This document shows positions 19,834 to 34,000 of a DNA stretch of 64,000 bases, in pieces (within the stretch, counting starts at the first letter, position 1; every line of letters starts with the position of its first letter). The translations under genes and the position numbers were made by a program. The stretch lies in NCBI GenBank assembly GCA_037893225.1, contig JAZGUH010000770.1, positions 248,001 to 312,000 of the forward strand. Direction: 5' to 3'. The DNA is from Hippasteria phrygiana. Taxonomy: Eukaryota; Echinodermata; Asteroidea; Valvatida; Goniasteridae. The notes under the pieces were generated by a model. The model was not told where the DNA came from and searched no databases. It saw nothing but the letters and a program-made list of their open reading frames with translations.

Positions 19834-22800
19834 GAAAGTGTACCGCACATGTTTTGGAAAATTCACATTTTTCTTTCATATTCATAATTCCCACCTTCCT
19901 GGGCACACTTAATTTCAGCAAGGGCCTATTCCAAGAATGGCTTCTGCTCCAATTAGCCGCTTAAAGGCGGACCATTTTTCAGAACATTTGAAAATGCGTT
20001 ATTCAGAGTTTCGGGTGGAATGCCGTCTTTGAGAGAAAGTGTACCGCACATGTTTTGGAAAATTCACATTTTTCTTTCATATTCATAATTCCCACCTTCC
20101 TGGGCACACTTAATTTCAGCAAGGGCCTATTCCAAGAATGGCTTCTGCTCCAATTAGCCGCTTAAAGACGGACCATTTTTAAGAGAATTTGGAAATGCGG
20201 TATTTGGAATACCGTCTTTGAGAGAAAGTGTACCGCACATGTTTTGGAATATTCATATTTTTCTTTCATATTCATAATTCCCACCTTCCTGGGCACACTT
20301 AATTTCAGCAAGGGCCTATTCCAAGAATGGCTTCTGCTCCAAATAGCCGCTTAAAGGCGGACCATTTTTCAGAACATTTGAAAATGCGTTATTAAGAGTT
20401 TCGGGTGGAATGCCGTCTTTGAGAAAAAGTGTACCGCACATGTTTTGGAAAATTCATAATTTTCTTTCATATTCATAATTCCCACCTTCCTGGGCACACT
20501 TAATTTCAGCAAGGGCCTATTCCAAGAATGGCTTCTGCTTCAATTGGCCGCTTAAAGACGGACCATTTTCCAGAATATTTGAAAATGCGGTATTTGGAGT
20601 TCGGGTGAAATGCCGTCTTTGAAAGAAAGTGTACCGCACACGTTTTGGAAAATTCATATTTTTCTTTCATATTCCTAATTCTCACCTTCCTGGGCACACT
20701 TAATTTCAGCAAGGGCCTATTCCAAGAATGGCTTCTGCTCCAATTAGCCGCTTAAAGACGGACCATTTTCCCAGAATATTTGAAAATGCGGTATTTGGAG
20801 TTCGGGTGAAATGCCGTCTTTGAAAGAAAGTGTACCGCACACGTTTTGGAAAATTCATATTTTTCTTTCATATTCCTAATTCTCACCTTCCTGGGCACAC
20901 TTAATTTCAGCAAGGGCCTATTCCAAGAATGGCTTCTGCTCCAATTAGCCGCTTAAAGACGGACCATTTTCCCAGAATATTTGAAAATGCGGTATTTGGA
21001 GTTCGGGTGAAATGCCGTCTTTGAAAGAAAGTGTACCGCACATGTTTTGGAATATTCATATTTTTCTTTCATATTCATAATTCCCACCTTCCTGGGCACA
21101 CTTAATTTCAGCAAGGGCCTATTCCAAGAATGGCTTCTGCTCCAATTAGCCGCTTAAAGACGGACCATTTTTAAGAAAATTTGGAAATGCGGTATTGTAG
21201 TTCGGGTGGAATGCCGTCTTTGAGAGAAAGTGTACCGCACATGTTTTGGAAAATTCATATTTTTCTTTCATATTCATAATTCCCACCTTCCTGGGCACAC
21301 TTAATTTCAGCAAGGGCCTATTCCAAGAATGGCTTCTGCTCCAATTAGCCGCTTAAAGGCGGACCATTTTTCAGAACATTTGAAAATGCGGTATTTGGAA
21401 TACCGTCTTTGAGAGAAAGTGTACCGCACATGTTTTGGAATATTCATATTTTTCTTTCATATTCATAATTCCCACCTTCCTGGGCACACTTAATTTCAGC
21501 AAGGGCCTATTCCAAGAATGGCTTCTGCTCCAATTAGCCGCTTAAAGACAGACCATTTTTAAGAACATTTGAAAATGCGTTATTAAGAGTTTCGGGTGGA
21601 ATGCCGTCTTTGAGAGAAAGTGTACCGCACATGTTTTGGAAAATTCACATTTTTCTTTCATATTCATAATTCCCACCTTCCTGGGCACACTTAATTTCAG
21701 CAAGGGCCTATTCCAAGAATGGCTTCTGCTCCAATTGGCCGCTTAAAGACGGACCATTTTCCAGAATATTTGAAAATGCGGTATTTGGAGTTCGGGTGAA
21801 ATGCCGTCTTTGAAAGAAAGTGTACCGCACACGTTTTGGAAAATTCATATTTTTCTTTCATATTCATAATTCTCACCTTCCTGGGCACACTTAATTTCAG
21901 CAAGGGCCTATTCCAAGAATGGCTTCTGCTCCAATTAGCCGCTTAAAGACGGACCATTTTCCCAGAATATTTGAAAATGCGGTATTTGGAGTTCGGGTGA
22001 AATGCCGTCTTTGAAAGAAAGTGTACCGCACATGTTTTGGAATATTCATATTTTTCTTTCATATTCATAATTCCCACCTTCCTGGGCACACTTAATTTCA
22101 GCAAGGGCCTATTCCAAGAATGGCTTCTGCTCCAATTAGCCGCTTAAAGACGGACCATTTTTAAGAAAATTTGGAAATGCGGTATATATTGTAGTTCGGG
22201 TGGAATGCCGTCTTTGAGAGAAAGTGTACCGCACATGTTTTGGAAAATTCATATTTTTCTTTCATATTCATAATTCCCACCTTCCTGGGCACACTTAATT
22301 TCAGCAAGGGCCTATTCCAAGAATGGCTTCTGCTTCAATTGGCCGCTTAAAGACGGACCATTTTTAAGAAAATTTCAAAATGCGGTATTTGGAGTTCGGG
22401 TGGAATTCCGTCTTTGAGAGAAAGTGTACCGCACATGTTTTCGAAAATTCACATTTTTCTTTCATATTCCTAATTCTCACCTTCCTGGGCACACTTAATT
22501 TCAGCAAGGGCCTATTCCAAGAATGGCTTCTGCTCCAATTAGTGTACCGCATTTGAAAATGCGTTATTAAGAGTTTCGGGTGGAATGCCGTCTTTGAGAG
22601 AAAGTGTACCGCACATGTTTTGGAAAATTCAAATTTTTCTTTCATATTCATAATTCCCACCTTCCTGGGCACACTTAATTTCAGCAAGGGCCTATTCCAA
22701 GAATGGCTTCTGCTCCAATTAGCCGCTTAAAGACGGACCATTTTCCCAGAATATTTGAAAATGCGGTATTTGGAGTTCGGGTGAAATGCCGTCTTTGAAA

Positions 22801-24857
22801 GAAAGTGTACCGCACATGTTTTGGAATATTCATATTTTTCTTTCATATTCATAATTCCCACCTTCCTGGGCACACTTAATTTCAGCAAGGGCCTATTCCA
22901 AGAATGGCTTCTGCTCCAATTAGCCGCTTAAAGACGGACCATTTTTAAGAAAATTTGGAAATGCGGTATTGTAGTTCGGGTGGAATGCCGTCTTTGAGAG
23001 AAAGTGTACCGCACATGTTTTGGAAAATTCATATTTTTCTTTCATATTCATAATTCCCACCTTCCTGGGCACACTTAATTTCAGCAAGGGCCTATTCCAA
23101 GAATGGCTTCTGCTCCAATTAGCCGCTTAAAGGCGGACCATTTTTCAGAACATTTGAAAATGCGTTATTCAGAGTTTCGGGTGGAATGCCGTCTTTGAGA
23201 GAAAGTGTACCGCACATGTTTTGGAATATTCATATTTTTCTTTCATATTCATAATTCCCACCTTCCTGGGCACACTTAATTTCAGCAAGGGCCTATTCCA
23301 AGAATGGCTTCTGCTCCAATTAGCCGCTTAAAGACGGACCATTTTTAAGAGAATTTGGAAATGCGGTATTTGGAATACCGTCTTTGAGAGAAAGTGTACC
23401 GCACATGTTTTGGAATATTCATATTTTTCTTTCATATTCCTAATTCTCACCTTCCTGGGCACACTTAATTTCAGCAAGGGCCTATTCCAAGAATGGCTTC
23501 TGCTCCAATTAGCCGCTTAAAGACGGACCATTTTCCCAGAATATTTGAAAATGCGGTATTTGGAGTTCGGGTGAAATGCCGTCTTTGAAAGAAAGTGTAC
23601 CGCACATGTTTTGGAATATTCATATTTTTCTTTCATATTCATAATTCCCACCTTCCTGGGCACACTTAATTTCAGCAAGGGCCTATTCCAAGAATGGCTT
23701 CTGCTCCAATTAGCCGCTTAAAGACGGACCATTTTTAAGAAAATTTGGAAATGCGGTATTGTAGTTCGGGTGGAATGCCGTCTTTGAGAGAAAGTGTACC
23801 GCACATGTTTTGGAAAATTCATATTTTTCTTTCATATTCATAATTCCCACCTTCCTGGGCACACTTAATTTCAGCAAGGGCCTATTCCAAGAATGGCTTC
23901 TGCTCCAATTAGCCGCTTAAAGGCGGACCATTTTTCAGAACATTTGAAAATGCGTTATTCAGAGTTTCGGGTGGAATGCCGTCTTTGAGAGAAAGTGTAC
24001 CGCACATGTTTTGGAATATTCATATTTTTCTTTCATATTCATAATTCCCACCTTCCTGGGCACACTTAATTTCAGCAAGGGCCTATTCCAAGAATGGCTT
24101 CTGCTCCAATTAGCCGCTTAAAGACGGACAATTTTTAAGAGAATTTGGAAATGCGGTATTTGGAATACCGTCTTTGAGAGAAAGTGTACCGCACATGTTT
24201 TGGAATATTCATATTTTTCTTTCATATTCATAATTCCCACCTTCCTGGGCACACTTAATTTCAGCAAGGGCCTATTCCAAGAATGGCTTCTGCTCCAAAT
24301 AGCCGCTTAAAGACGGACCATTTTTAAGAACATTTGAAAATGCGTTATTCAGAGTTTCGGGTGGAATGCCGTCTTTGAGAGAAAGTGTACCGCACATGTT
24401 TTGGAATATTCATATTTTTCTTTCATATTCATAATTCCCACCTTCCTGGGCACACTTAATTTCAGCAAGGGCCTATTCCAAGAATGGCTTCTGCTCCAAT
24501 TAGCCGCTTAAAGACGGACAATTTTTAAGAGAATTTGGAAATGCGGTATTTGGAATACCGTCTTTGAGAGAAAGTGTACCGCACATGTTTTGGAATATTC
24601 ATATTTTTCTTTCATATTCATAATTCCCACCTTCCTGGGCACACTTAATTTCAGCAAGGGCCTATTCCAAGAATGGCTTCTGCTCCAAATAGCCGCTTAA
24701 AGGCGGACCATTTTTAAGAACATTTGAAAATGCGTTATTAAGAGTTTCGGGTGGAATGCCGTCTTTGAGAGAAAGTGTACCGCACATGTTTTGGAAAATT
24801 CATATTTTTCTTACATATTCATAATTCCCACCTTCTTGGGCACTCTTAATTTCAGCC
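19834..24857. repeat. Left tandem array, about 26 monomers of 189-202 bp
   Basis: Each monomer contains in order AGTGTACCGCACATGTTTTGG, a TTTCTTTCATATTC tract, CACCTTCCTGGGCACAC, TTTCAGCAAGGGCC, ATGGCTTCTGCTCC and CCGCTTAAAGACGGACC. Variants differ mainly between GGACC and the next AGTGTACC. The 189-bp class has a compact hairpin CGGTATT-TGG-AATACCG. Longer classes have GAGTTTCGGGTGGAATGCC or GTAGTTCGGGTGG. One unit near 22540 is truncated. The array stops mid-monomer at about 24857. Confidence 0.93.
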
Positions 24858-25114
24858 TTATTCTTAACTACCACCCGCCTCTTGATAGATTGCATCACGT
24901 GAATATATACTGCATCCCAGAAAGTTAATGTACTGTGTGTATATAGGTTTCGTACGCATGCGCATTTGGAAACCACTAAAAGGATTATTTGACGTTAAAG
25001 CTTACGAGTGTGAACAGTATACACAATTGTAGTTGGATGGATGCGCAACAATATCCGGACTCCAACACATTTATAATTAGTAAGATACTATTTTGAAACT
25101 TGCAAGTTGACAAT
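24858..25114 (+). promoter_or_regulatory. Candidate promoter/5' region of the transposon gene
   Basis: The 257 bases between the array and the first ATG contain GTGAATATATACTG (24899-24912) and GTGTGTATATAGG (24936-24948), AT-rich boxes that could serve as a TATA element, then a CpG-containing CGTACGCATGCGCATTT segment. This is a positional inference. No transcription start can be read from the sequence. Confidence 0.3.
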
Positions 25115-28100
25115 ATGGGTCGATTCGATCGTGGATATCGCGGAAAAGTTCTGCGTTGGGCGACAGGAGTAAGTGGAAAGCAGAACAAGTCATTAATTCC
25201 ACCATTAGACGAGAAAGACAGTTCTAAGAAACCGGTAAGTTTGAACATTCTTCAGGTGCGTCCACGTGGTACTTGCAGTGTTGTTTCATTTTGCTACATT
25301 TTTCAATGGAGGAAACTCCTCCATGATTTCACTCGTATATCGAAGTTTTAACATGACTAATAATAATGCCTCTGTGAGCAAGGATACCATTGTAAGCCGG
25401 TTATAGACCATTATAGCGCTAATTCCAAAAACTTAAAGAATATCACTGTTTTGTGGTAAAACAAATACATTTTTCACAAAACATGTATAGTGCTATTTAT
25501 GTCAAATGGCGGGTGTGGCCTATGCCTGCTGCAGTGCTGGTGAAAATTCCGCTGGTGATGACCGTAACAAAAATTTGCCGAATCTGCTGACGATTTTCAA
25601 TTAAAATGGCGTTCAATTTTATTTTTATGGTTATCATATTGTTGATTTCTCTGATTTCTAAAGACCGTAAAAATACAAATTTGCCCAAGTGGAACATGAT
25701 TTTAGAATCCTGTTGTGCTGGAAATACTTCTTTCCCGTGCTGGATCACACTTTCTGTGCATGATTTTTGAATAAAGTTAAAAACAAATCAACCAACCTAA
25801 TTTTGGCAAAAAAAGTTTAATGAAAGGAAAAGGGTATCATTGAATAACTTACCTTTGTTTGTTTAATAAATCGGTATTAATTACTTCACTTGAAATCTCA
25901 GTGTCATGTTAAAGTAATAATTGCTTTAAGGACATGAACAAGTGGAATACACATGTGGTGTGGACTACCGGTATTAGTGCACTGCTTTGTACGTGTACCT
26001 TAAGCTTAACATAAATATTTTTGTTCGTGTTGTTGTGCATATATAGAGGAGGTAAATAATATTGCACTTTATTTTCATGGTTTTTTTCCCACGAAATTTG
26101 ACAGATTATTATGTTTTCTTTGATTTGTATTATTGGTACGAAATACAGGCAGGGTCGGTCGGAAATGAGAACCAAAGAAATAAAAACAGACGCCCAAAGA
26201 CTCAAGGAACAGGGATCACTAAATGATGCACTACCGTGCACTGTGAATTACTTGCTTAATTCCACTGAAATTGATGTTTTATTTTACTTTTCATCCTGAT
26301 ATATGAGATATCATTATAAAAGTACTGATTCCGAGCAGACGATGCATTATTCAGGGTTTACAAGTCTAATAAAACCGAAATGTGACCGAGGTTTTTTCTT
26401 AATAGGATACAGTGTATTTGCTCATAACTTCGTTTTAACGTAAACCCAATAGGTCGTACTATTTATTAGATCACTGTTGCTTTGCCATAGTTTGTCATTT
26501 TTATTTTGTTCACCCATGCAAATTAAGTTGTTGTCCGTTTAATTTGACGTCTTCCAAATTAACCCGCTGCCTTTCATAGAACAGGAAAAAGGGTCAGGCA
26601 TGGCGGGATAGGAACAGTTTCGGTGTTTGTTTGATCTCTTTGTGATCTGTTGGGATTTGTTAGATCTCTGATGAGTCGTGGTGGCTTCCTTGGGAAAGTT
26701 TATAAACCGCAAATAGGCTATAGGCAAGACTTAAGAACACTTTCATTGTGTGTTGTGTTTATTATTACAAAATACATGTGGGCCTATCAATTGTCGAAGA
26801 TGCTCCTGTTGCGGGCTCATACCAGTGAATTGTGTTTGGGAACTCATTTTCACCACAAGATTACCATCTGCCAGCTCCTTTAACTTGCCGCCCTCCCGAC
26901 AGCTCTATGACGTGTCCCGCCTTCCGCCACTGCTGTTTAAGCCGCCGCACTTAATTCCCTATTCCAGTATAAATTCGGAAGTTGCCGTTATAGCTTGTAA
27001 CTTGTCGCACTTAAACCACCCATAAATTAAATGCAATCAACACATGTACTAGAGAGCGCCATTGTTATGCGGGTCCAAAGTTTGATTGGGATGCGAAACT
27101 AAGCTCTTTTTAGGGGTTTTGTGTGGTCTGCGTTTCTGAGAAGAACTGGTTATTTTAACTTAACGTTTCGTACAAGGGTTGCAATTGAGCCAGCCCGAGT
27201 AAATCTAGAACCCTTCAGCTGTATATATACATGTAAATCTTCGCGTCGTTAAACATTCTCGTTCTCACTCAGTTGCGCGATGAGGCAACACTTTGAACGA
27301 ACAGGGAACCTAGCAACCAAAATGCCGAATGTGGAAGGTCGTTTTTTGCCGGAATTCGTGTTTACCCATCTCCAAGTATTTTTTTTAAAATAAATTTTCC
27401 CTGCCAAATACTAAGATAACATTCCAACATTAATGTTTCTTGATGTGGTTAATATAAAATACAAAAAACATCTTCTTGAAACAAATTATGGCAAGAGAAA
27501 GATCATCCCAGTGTAAGTGCCCTAAGGCGGACTGCCCGAGGTATCCGAAGCCCGCCGGGCATGATTTTTTCAGGCTCTATTTCTATGTTTATTAATGGCT
27601 TAATGTTCTACTTCATTGGCATTTGATAAAAATCTCTCTTATAAATATAGACATTGGTTTTAAACATTAAATAAACTTTTCCTAACTTCGACGGGTTCAA
27701 GTTAAATACGCGAAGTCCTTCATTACTTTCCCCACTTGATACGCAGTTTTTGTCACTTTGTGAAATCACAGCAGCGCCCAAATGGATAACATCTATGACT
27801 GATATTCAAGTTAGGTGTTTAGGTGTATCCGATCAGTGAAATAACATGCTATGGGCATGAATCCTCTTTCGCACCAGCTGACTAATTTCGTTAGATCTCG
27901 TTACGCAATTCTGACTTTCATATATCTCGTACTTTTTTTTATTTCTCCATGCTTCCACAAAGAAATACATGACATAAATATTATCTGCTTTGCTGATTTT
28001 TGTCCCGACATTTTTGTTTGAAATGTAGCCCCGGGTGTTCCATGGAGCGCTCTGTTTCCCGCGGCGTTATGGAGGGAAATTTGAGCGCCCTCTGTATCAC

Positions 28101-31069
28101 CGGGAGCAGTAGGCCTATCTGTTATATAACACCTCTCTCACAAATTCCCTTGTATTTTAAAAGATAACTGTTTATTTAATCCAGATAACAATAACATTTA
28201 CTTCTATATTTCGCGAATTAAATCAAAAATGTAGTTGCACGTTTCCAAATTAGAAAATATTTGAACCCGGCTCTGTGGCGTTTGCGCTTGGTTGACAAAA
28301 CGCACAACGTTGCCTCTGAATCATCAGTTATTTACCTTACCTAACCATCTCAAATGAGATCAATTTAAAACCAATGTTGCCCCTGAGAAGGTCCGAAATC
28401 ATTTCATTTGATAGTCAAAATAAATGTTACTGGTTCACCCGATCATCGGGCGACCGGTACGTTTTTCACGGATGCATCGGGCTCCAGACCGCAACGTTAA
28501 ACGTGACAAATTTCGTTTCGTAATCGTACGTAAGGTTCAGTCTATTGATTATAAAAAAAACCTGTCAGTTTTGAACCATGTGCCCTTCATAATACCGGAT
28601 TCACTTATTGTAAGATGACGTCATAATTAGTCAAACGTCTCACTTGAAATACCGTAGCTAATTTCCATACGACAAATTTTAGACAGCGTTTCCATCATTA
28701 ACATTCCAATTTCTTTTACATGCCGTTATGAGGCGACCTCTCGATTTATGACGTGAAGCAAAGATCATGCGGTTTTGCGTCTTTACAATGTTGCTCATTA
28801 TTTATGTTACTAAAATGGCATTTAAACTGACTCCATATTGAGGAATGATACATAATGACACCTCTCTGTTCTCTTTTTCAGCTTGTGATGCTGTATGGTG
28901 ACTCGCAATGGAGGTCTGTAGTCGATGGATATGTCAACCTCCCGGACGACGAGACTTTCCGAATGGGTGTGAATTGTACCCCTGGAGCAACTGTACAGGC
29001 TATGCACAAAGTATTTACATGCTTAAAATATTCCTTTGATTGAAATTTAAACATCATGTTAAACATCCCTTACCCTAAAATGTGGTCTCCTTTATTTTAG
29101 GCGAAAAAAGGACAAAAAGGGAACGTCTTCACCTTCTCGTTTTTGTGATACGTTCCGCAGCAAATATAATAGACAAGTCATGTGATAATCCAGATCCTAT
29201 ACGCCGCATCCCGCCTTCACGAAAAAGAAAATGCAATGATACGCCATGTCTTTTAAGAAGGGATTTTTTGCCAAAAAATTATTTGCAGTTTGTATGTTTT
29301 GTCTATACGTCTGCAAACTTCTGAAAAAGGGGTTTTATTTTGCGGCAAAAATAACCCGCCCTCCAAGAGAAGTTTTTTTATGCAGCCATCCCTACGTCAA
29401 ATTTTGCGGCGAAAGAAGTGTTCACCTTACATTAGTGGACTGTTTGTTGGACATCTCATTTATATTATAGCTCAAGTAAAAACATTGAATAGCTTTAGGA
29501 ATATATAGAAGAACACAAATAATAGAAAATAACCGGAACGCGTTTCTCGCCAGATAAGGCAACATACAGTATAGTTTACAAATACACGAGTTTTGTTTAA
29601 TTTATATTACCAATTTTGCTTATGTCATGCATTGTGTGACAAATACATGTACGTCTTGCTTTTCTATTTAGGAGCTGAGGCATGCAACTACATCAGTGTA
29701 TCCTGATGTTTTGGTTTTTAGTATTGGCACTAACAACATTTCCAGTTTGAGGTGTTCCTATGAATCCACGCAGAGGGACTTCGGTCTTCTGCTCGACCAT
29801 GCCAAGGGGAACTACAGAAATACTGAGGTATAATAGACCTTCTCTTCCTTGCTGTTTAATAAATTGGGTTGCTTTCTATAATTAACGATTTTCCCTATCT
29901 TGTACATACGAAAACGTAGCATTAACTAGGCAGCTTCAGTATACCGTTGACCGTTGTAATGTAACTTATTGCGCATGAATACCATTTATGCATGCAGTGA
30001 GTAACGCACCATCCGGGCCGCAAATAAACTTAAAAGTACAAGCTTAATGAGTTTTTGTCTTACTAAAAGTAACAGCCATACAAGGCATTTTGTTCGGAAA
30101 TAGCAGTTTAGTGTATTTGTTATTGGAATGACAATCTGTAAAAAAAAAAAAAAACGGGTGTGAGCAACTCCGAAACTTAAGTTTCTTCTTTGCATGAATA
30201 TTGTGCCCCATTTCATTTTATTTGTGCATGCACAAACAAACGGTTGTAATTAGGTTGGCGCAGTGGTTACTGTCCCCGCCTTTCACCGCTGTGGCCCGGG
30301 TTCGATTCCTGCCCTGGTCCACATGTGGATTGGGTTTTTAGTCCCTACCTGATTCCGTGGGTTTTCCCCAGAATATTCTTCTGGGGTTTTCCTCCCACCT
30401 CTAAAACTGTAACTTCTTCTCATTATCTTATCTCTACATGTTTCTTCAAGCTTCCGAGCTACAGTGCCTAGGGTGCTTTTGAGGAATCTTTGGTTTCATT
30501 ACCAAAAAGAATTAATAATAATAATAATAATAATAAAGTAAATTAAAACAGTTGTCAGACATGTAATATTGAACAGCTTTGCATCACATACGGGTATTCC
30601 AAGGGCGTGTAAATACAAATAGTGCACGGTGATAATTTTAACTTATGCAAAATGATCGTGAAAGAATTTGTTTTATGATGAAGCGGTTTTAACACTCATG
30701 GACAATTTACTATAACAATTAAAAAAAACCAACGCTGTTTATGTTCTTTATATTCTTTTTTACAGATTGCCGTGTTATCCATTATCCCGCGATTGGATAA
30801 GTTTGGTACTTGTGTTAGTAGATTCAACAACATGCTTCACATTTTGTGCAAGCAAAAGGGGGTTCATTTCATCGACGTTAATGATGACTTCCAGACGCAT
30901 CATGAGGAACTATGGAGCTATGACGGTTTACATATAAGTGATACAGACGGAGCACCACTGCTGATTGACCTTCTTCAGGGGGCACTAAGAAGGATACTTA
31001 CTGCTCGACAGCCGAGTCAGAATAAGGCCTTGCCACAGAAGAAACCGGAAATATCAGCATCCGCTCCAG
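25115..31069 (+). CDS. Exons 1-4: SGNH/GDSL hydrolase domain
   Basis: Exons 25115-25234, 28882-29010, 29672-29827 and 30766-31069 encode a short basic leader (MGRFDRGYRGKVLRW) and a compact SGNH hydrolase, a fold used by esterases, lipases and acetylhydrolases. The four signature blocks are present: GDS in LVMLYGDSQW (Ser 48), the block II Gly in TPGATV (Gly 75), GTNN in VFSIGTNN (Asn 104) and the Asp-His pair in YDGLH (Asp 188, His 191). The domain is near the short end for the family (about 180 residues). There is no signal peptide, so it would act inside the cell. Exons 1, 2 and 3 end in phase 0 and exon 4 ends in phase 1, matching exon 5. The substrate is unknown. Confidence 0.8.
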
Positions 31070-34000
31070 GTTAAACATAGCGAAAGATTTACTGAGGACC
31101 AAATTAATTTCAAACATATCTCGAAATCATCCCACCCCCCCAAACAAAAATACAATTGTTTAGATGACGCTAAAGGTTTTATAACAAGAAAGCAAGTATT
31201 GTATTTAAAAGTAATTTAACGATAAGTTATCTGTGCCTGAAAAAACTATCGGAAGTAAAAAAGAGAACATGCACAGTCAGTTGATTGAAGGATTTATGTT
31301 GCTAAATAACTGCAAAGCCCACCGAAAAAAAGAAACATGATATATCATTTAATGTTGTGGTCTTTCAAAAACAATTCTTCTCATACAGGTAGACCTAAAG
31401 TTAGACAACCTTCTCTGGTTATCGTGGCTCCCAACAAAGAAGTCAACAGCTGCCGAAAGACCATAAGTCGAATGTCACGTCGAGCAATACCTCTGGACAA
31501 ATCGAGGAAGGAATACTCAAGGATATGCGGGAAACAGTAAGATTACTTGATTGTTGAATAAGCAAGTACTTTTCATCGAGTCATCGAGGGGGTGTCGAGA
31601 CCATCGTGAGTTTCGATATCCCTTTCAAACTCCCCGTACCACTAAGTGTAATCGGAATGTAGGCCCTATACCGGTATCTTCCGTTTCACGAAATTGGTCT
31701 GGGAATAATGATAAAAACATCTGTCCCAATCGTAACGCATGTGTCCATAAACACAATATACCCTTATCGCGGGAATCGAGGGTTGAAAGCCGATCTCCGA
31801 TTCAACTCAACGTACGCAACTTATTAAACTAGGACTATGTTTTCCCAGTTCGAACTTAATGCACGATGTTGGATTCACACACTGAATGTGCAACCGCCCG
31901 ATATAAAAGGAAAAGTAATTCATTAGTTCGAAATCCATTAACCTACCCCCCCCCCCCCCCCCCGGTACCCCCCCCCCCCCCCCCCTCCTAAAAAACCACC
32001 CGTGGCCTAAAGAATGCGATTATATTTTATATTTTGTCTGCCTGATATATAAAACCTGAATTTGATGGGTTCCTCGCCATTCTTCCGTATCCCCTTTTAC
32101 ATATGCTATTGCTTTTCTTCCAGAAACAGGCCACTGATGTGGGGTCCTGATGCCTCACGCCTAGGTACAGTCACATACGCCCTACCGTACTGTTACGCAG
32201 CCATGTACGCACGTAAGGTAAGGTGAAATACATCAGAAGTACAAAAGCTGAAAGTGCTGCAAACGTTGTAATCAATTAGTTCATTTCAAGTTTTAAAGCC
32301 AGGCGGAACCTAGCGTGTGCCATTTGGTTTCTGAATAATACAAACGTAATCTTACCACACAATGGCCTAGACCGGCCGTAAAGCACAGCAGATGATCGAA
32401 TCGGATCAGGCGGATACAAAACGCGACGATCTGTCGTAATGTAAATAAATAGGGTTTGGGGTATACACTATAGAAACATCTCTGTTGGTTGAATTCTTTT
32501 ATTTCATCAAATACAAATAAAAAAAAAAAACACACGGCGCTGAAAATAATCAATTAACTTCGGTACATCTATTGGTAGAAAATATTGTTTTTAGCGAAGT
32601 TCCGGAGGGTTCTATGGAGCCTAAACATTTCATTTGGTTTTTATGAGCTTACATTGTAGGCCTATTTGTGCTTACTGGATGTCAGTTACATTCAAAGAAA
32701 TATAAGTAGTCGTTGAGAAACGCTCGCATAAAACGGCAACGTTTATTTCAAAACACTTTGATGTGTTTAATCATAAACTTTTATGCGTACGATTAAGCGG
32801 GTTTCTATATTAGCTCTAACGCTAATTAAGCGTTGCCTTTGAAATGTCAAAGTACATATAGCTAACAGCCCATCGCAAGCTTGTTTTCCGGTAAAAATGC
32901 GTCATTATTTTACGTCCGTCATTTTAATTACGTTCGAACAAGTTTCCGGGAGGAAATCCGAGGAAAGTCTGGTTCCCGGGCCAAAATATTCTTACTATTT
33001 CTGATGAATATTTAGGTCCGGTCGCCGCTAATATCCTCCCGTAGCCGAAAATGTTTGGAATTTTCCGAACTTCTTTTCGGTAACATTTGGCTATTAACGT
33101 TGATATTCGCACCAACAAAATGTCTGTCGTTGCAGATCCTTAAATTTTATAATTATTTCTCAATTATACACAAAATCTTAAAAATCAATGGCATACTCAG
33201 GGAGCCAGACTAATACGAGGACCATTTGCTGTCTATCAGATGCATATTTACTGTGTGTTGACTAAATGTCCACTAGAACGCGTCGTAGTTGCGGCACATT
33301 GTAGCTAGGGAACCAGCGCGTCGCAGCCCTGCGCATGCGATGCGTTGAAATTTACGGTTTTAACGTACTTGTTTAATACTGGCTAAGCACATTCATCCCG
33401 TCATTATGCTTGTAGCACTTTTCATGCATTTTTATGAGTGACCTTTCATGTTTCGATGAATACAGACCAAGAAACAAAGCAAGACCATTCCACGTCAGCA
33501 ACATGCAAAGAGCGCCGCCTGTGCTACACCCGCAGAGCGACCCTCGAGTGCTACCTGTTTTCTGTGTGCAAAACAGTGTAACAGTGGTGATGATTTTCTC
33601 AATCATTTCCATTCTCACCATGCGCTAAAAACGGTAATATAAAGACTCTCTTTTTCTAAATGGCTGTTATGTATTTTTCAGTGGTTTACCTTTGCTTAAA
33701 CCATCACACGGTACAAACAGCAATCGGTGCTCAACGTGCAATTGGCCGATACGATTTAGGAATATAGCCCCAGTTAAAAACACGTTTTACAAATATTGTC
33801 CACACACTTGCTGAATGAGACACTTAAAACAAACCAGATTTTTCTAACTTGAAGATGTTCTTGAAAGGATTCAGCAGTGATTATCGAGGGTTTGGAACCG
33901 TTTTCTATCAATCAACCTTCACTGATTCTAATAAGTCTGTTTTTCCCAAAGATGTCTCTGTGGTGTCATCAAATATCCGGCCTGCCAAATAGAGGACCCA

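Noticed and set aside
19834..24857. CRISPR-like array
   Set aside because: Monomers of 189-202 bp are contiguous without unique spacers, and the context is eukaryotic.
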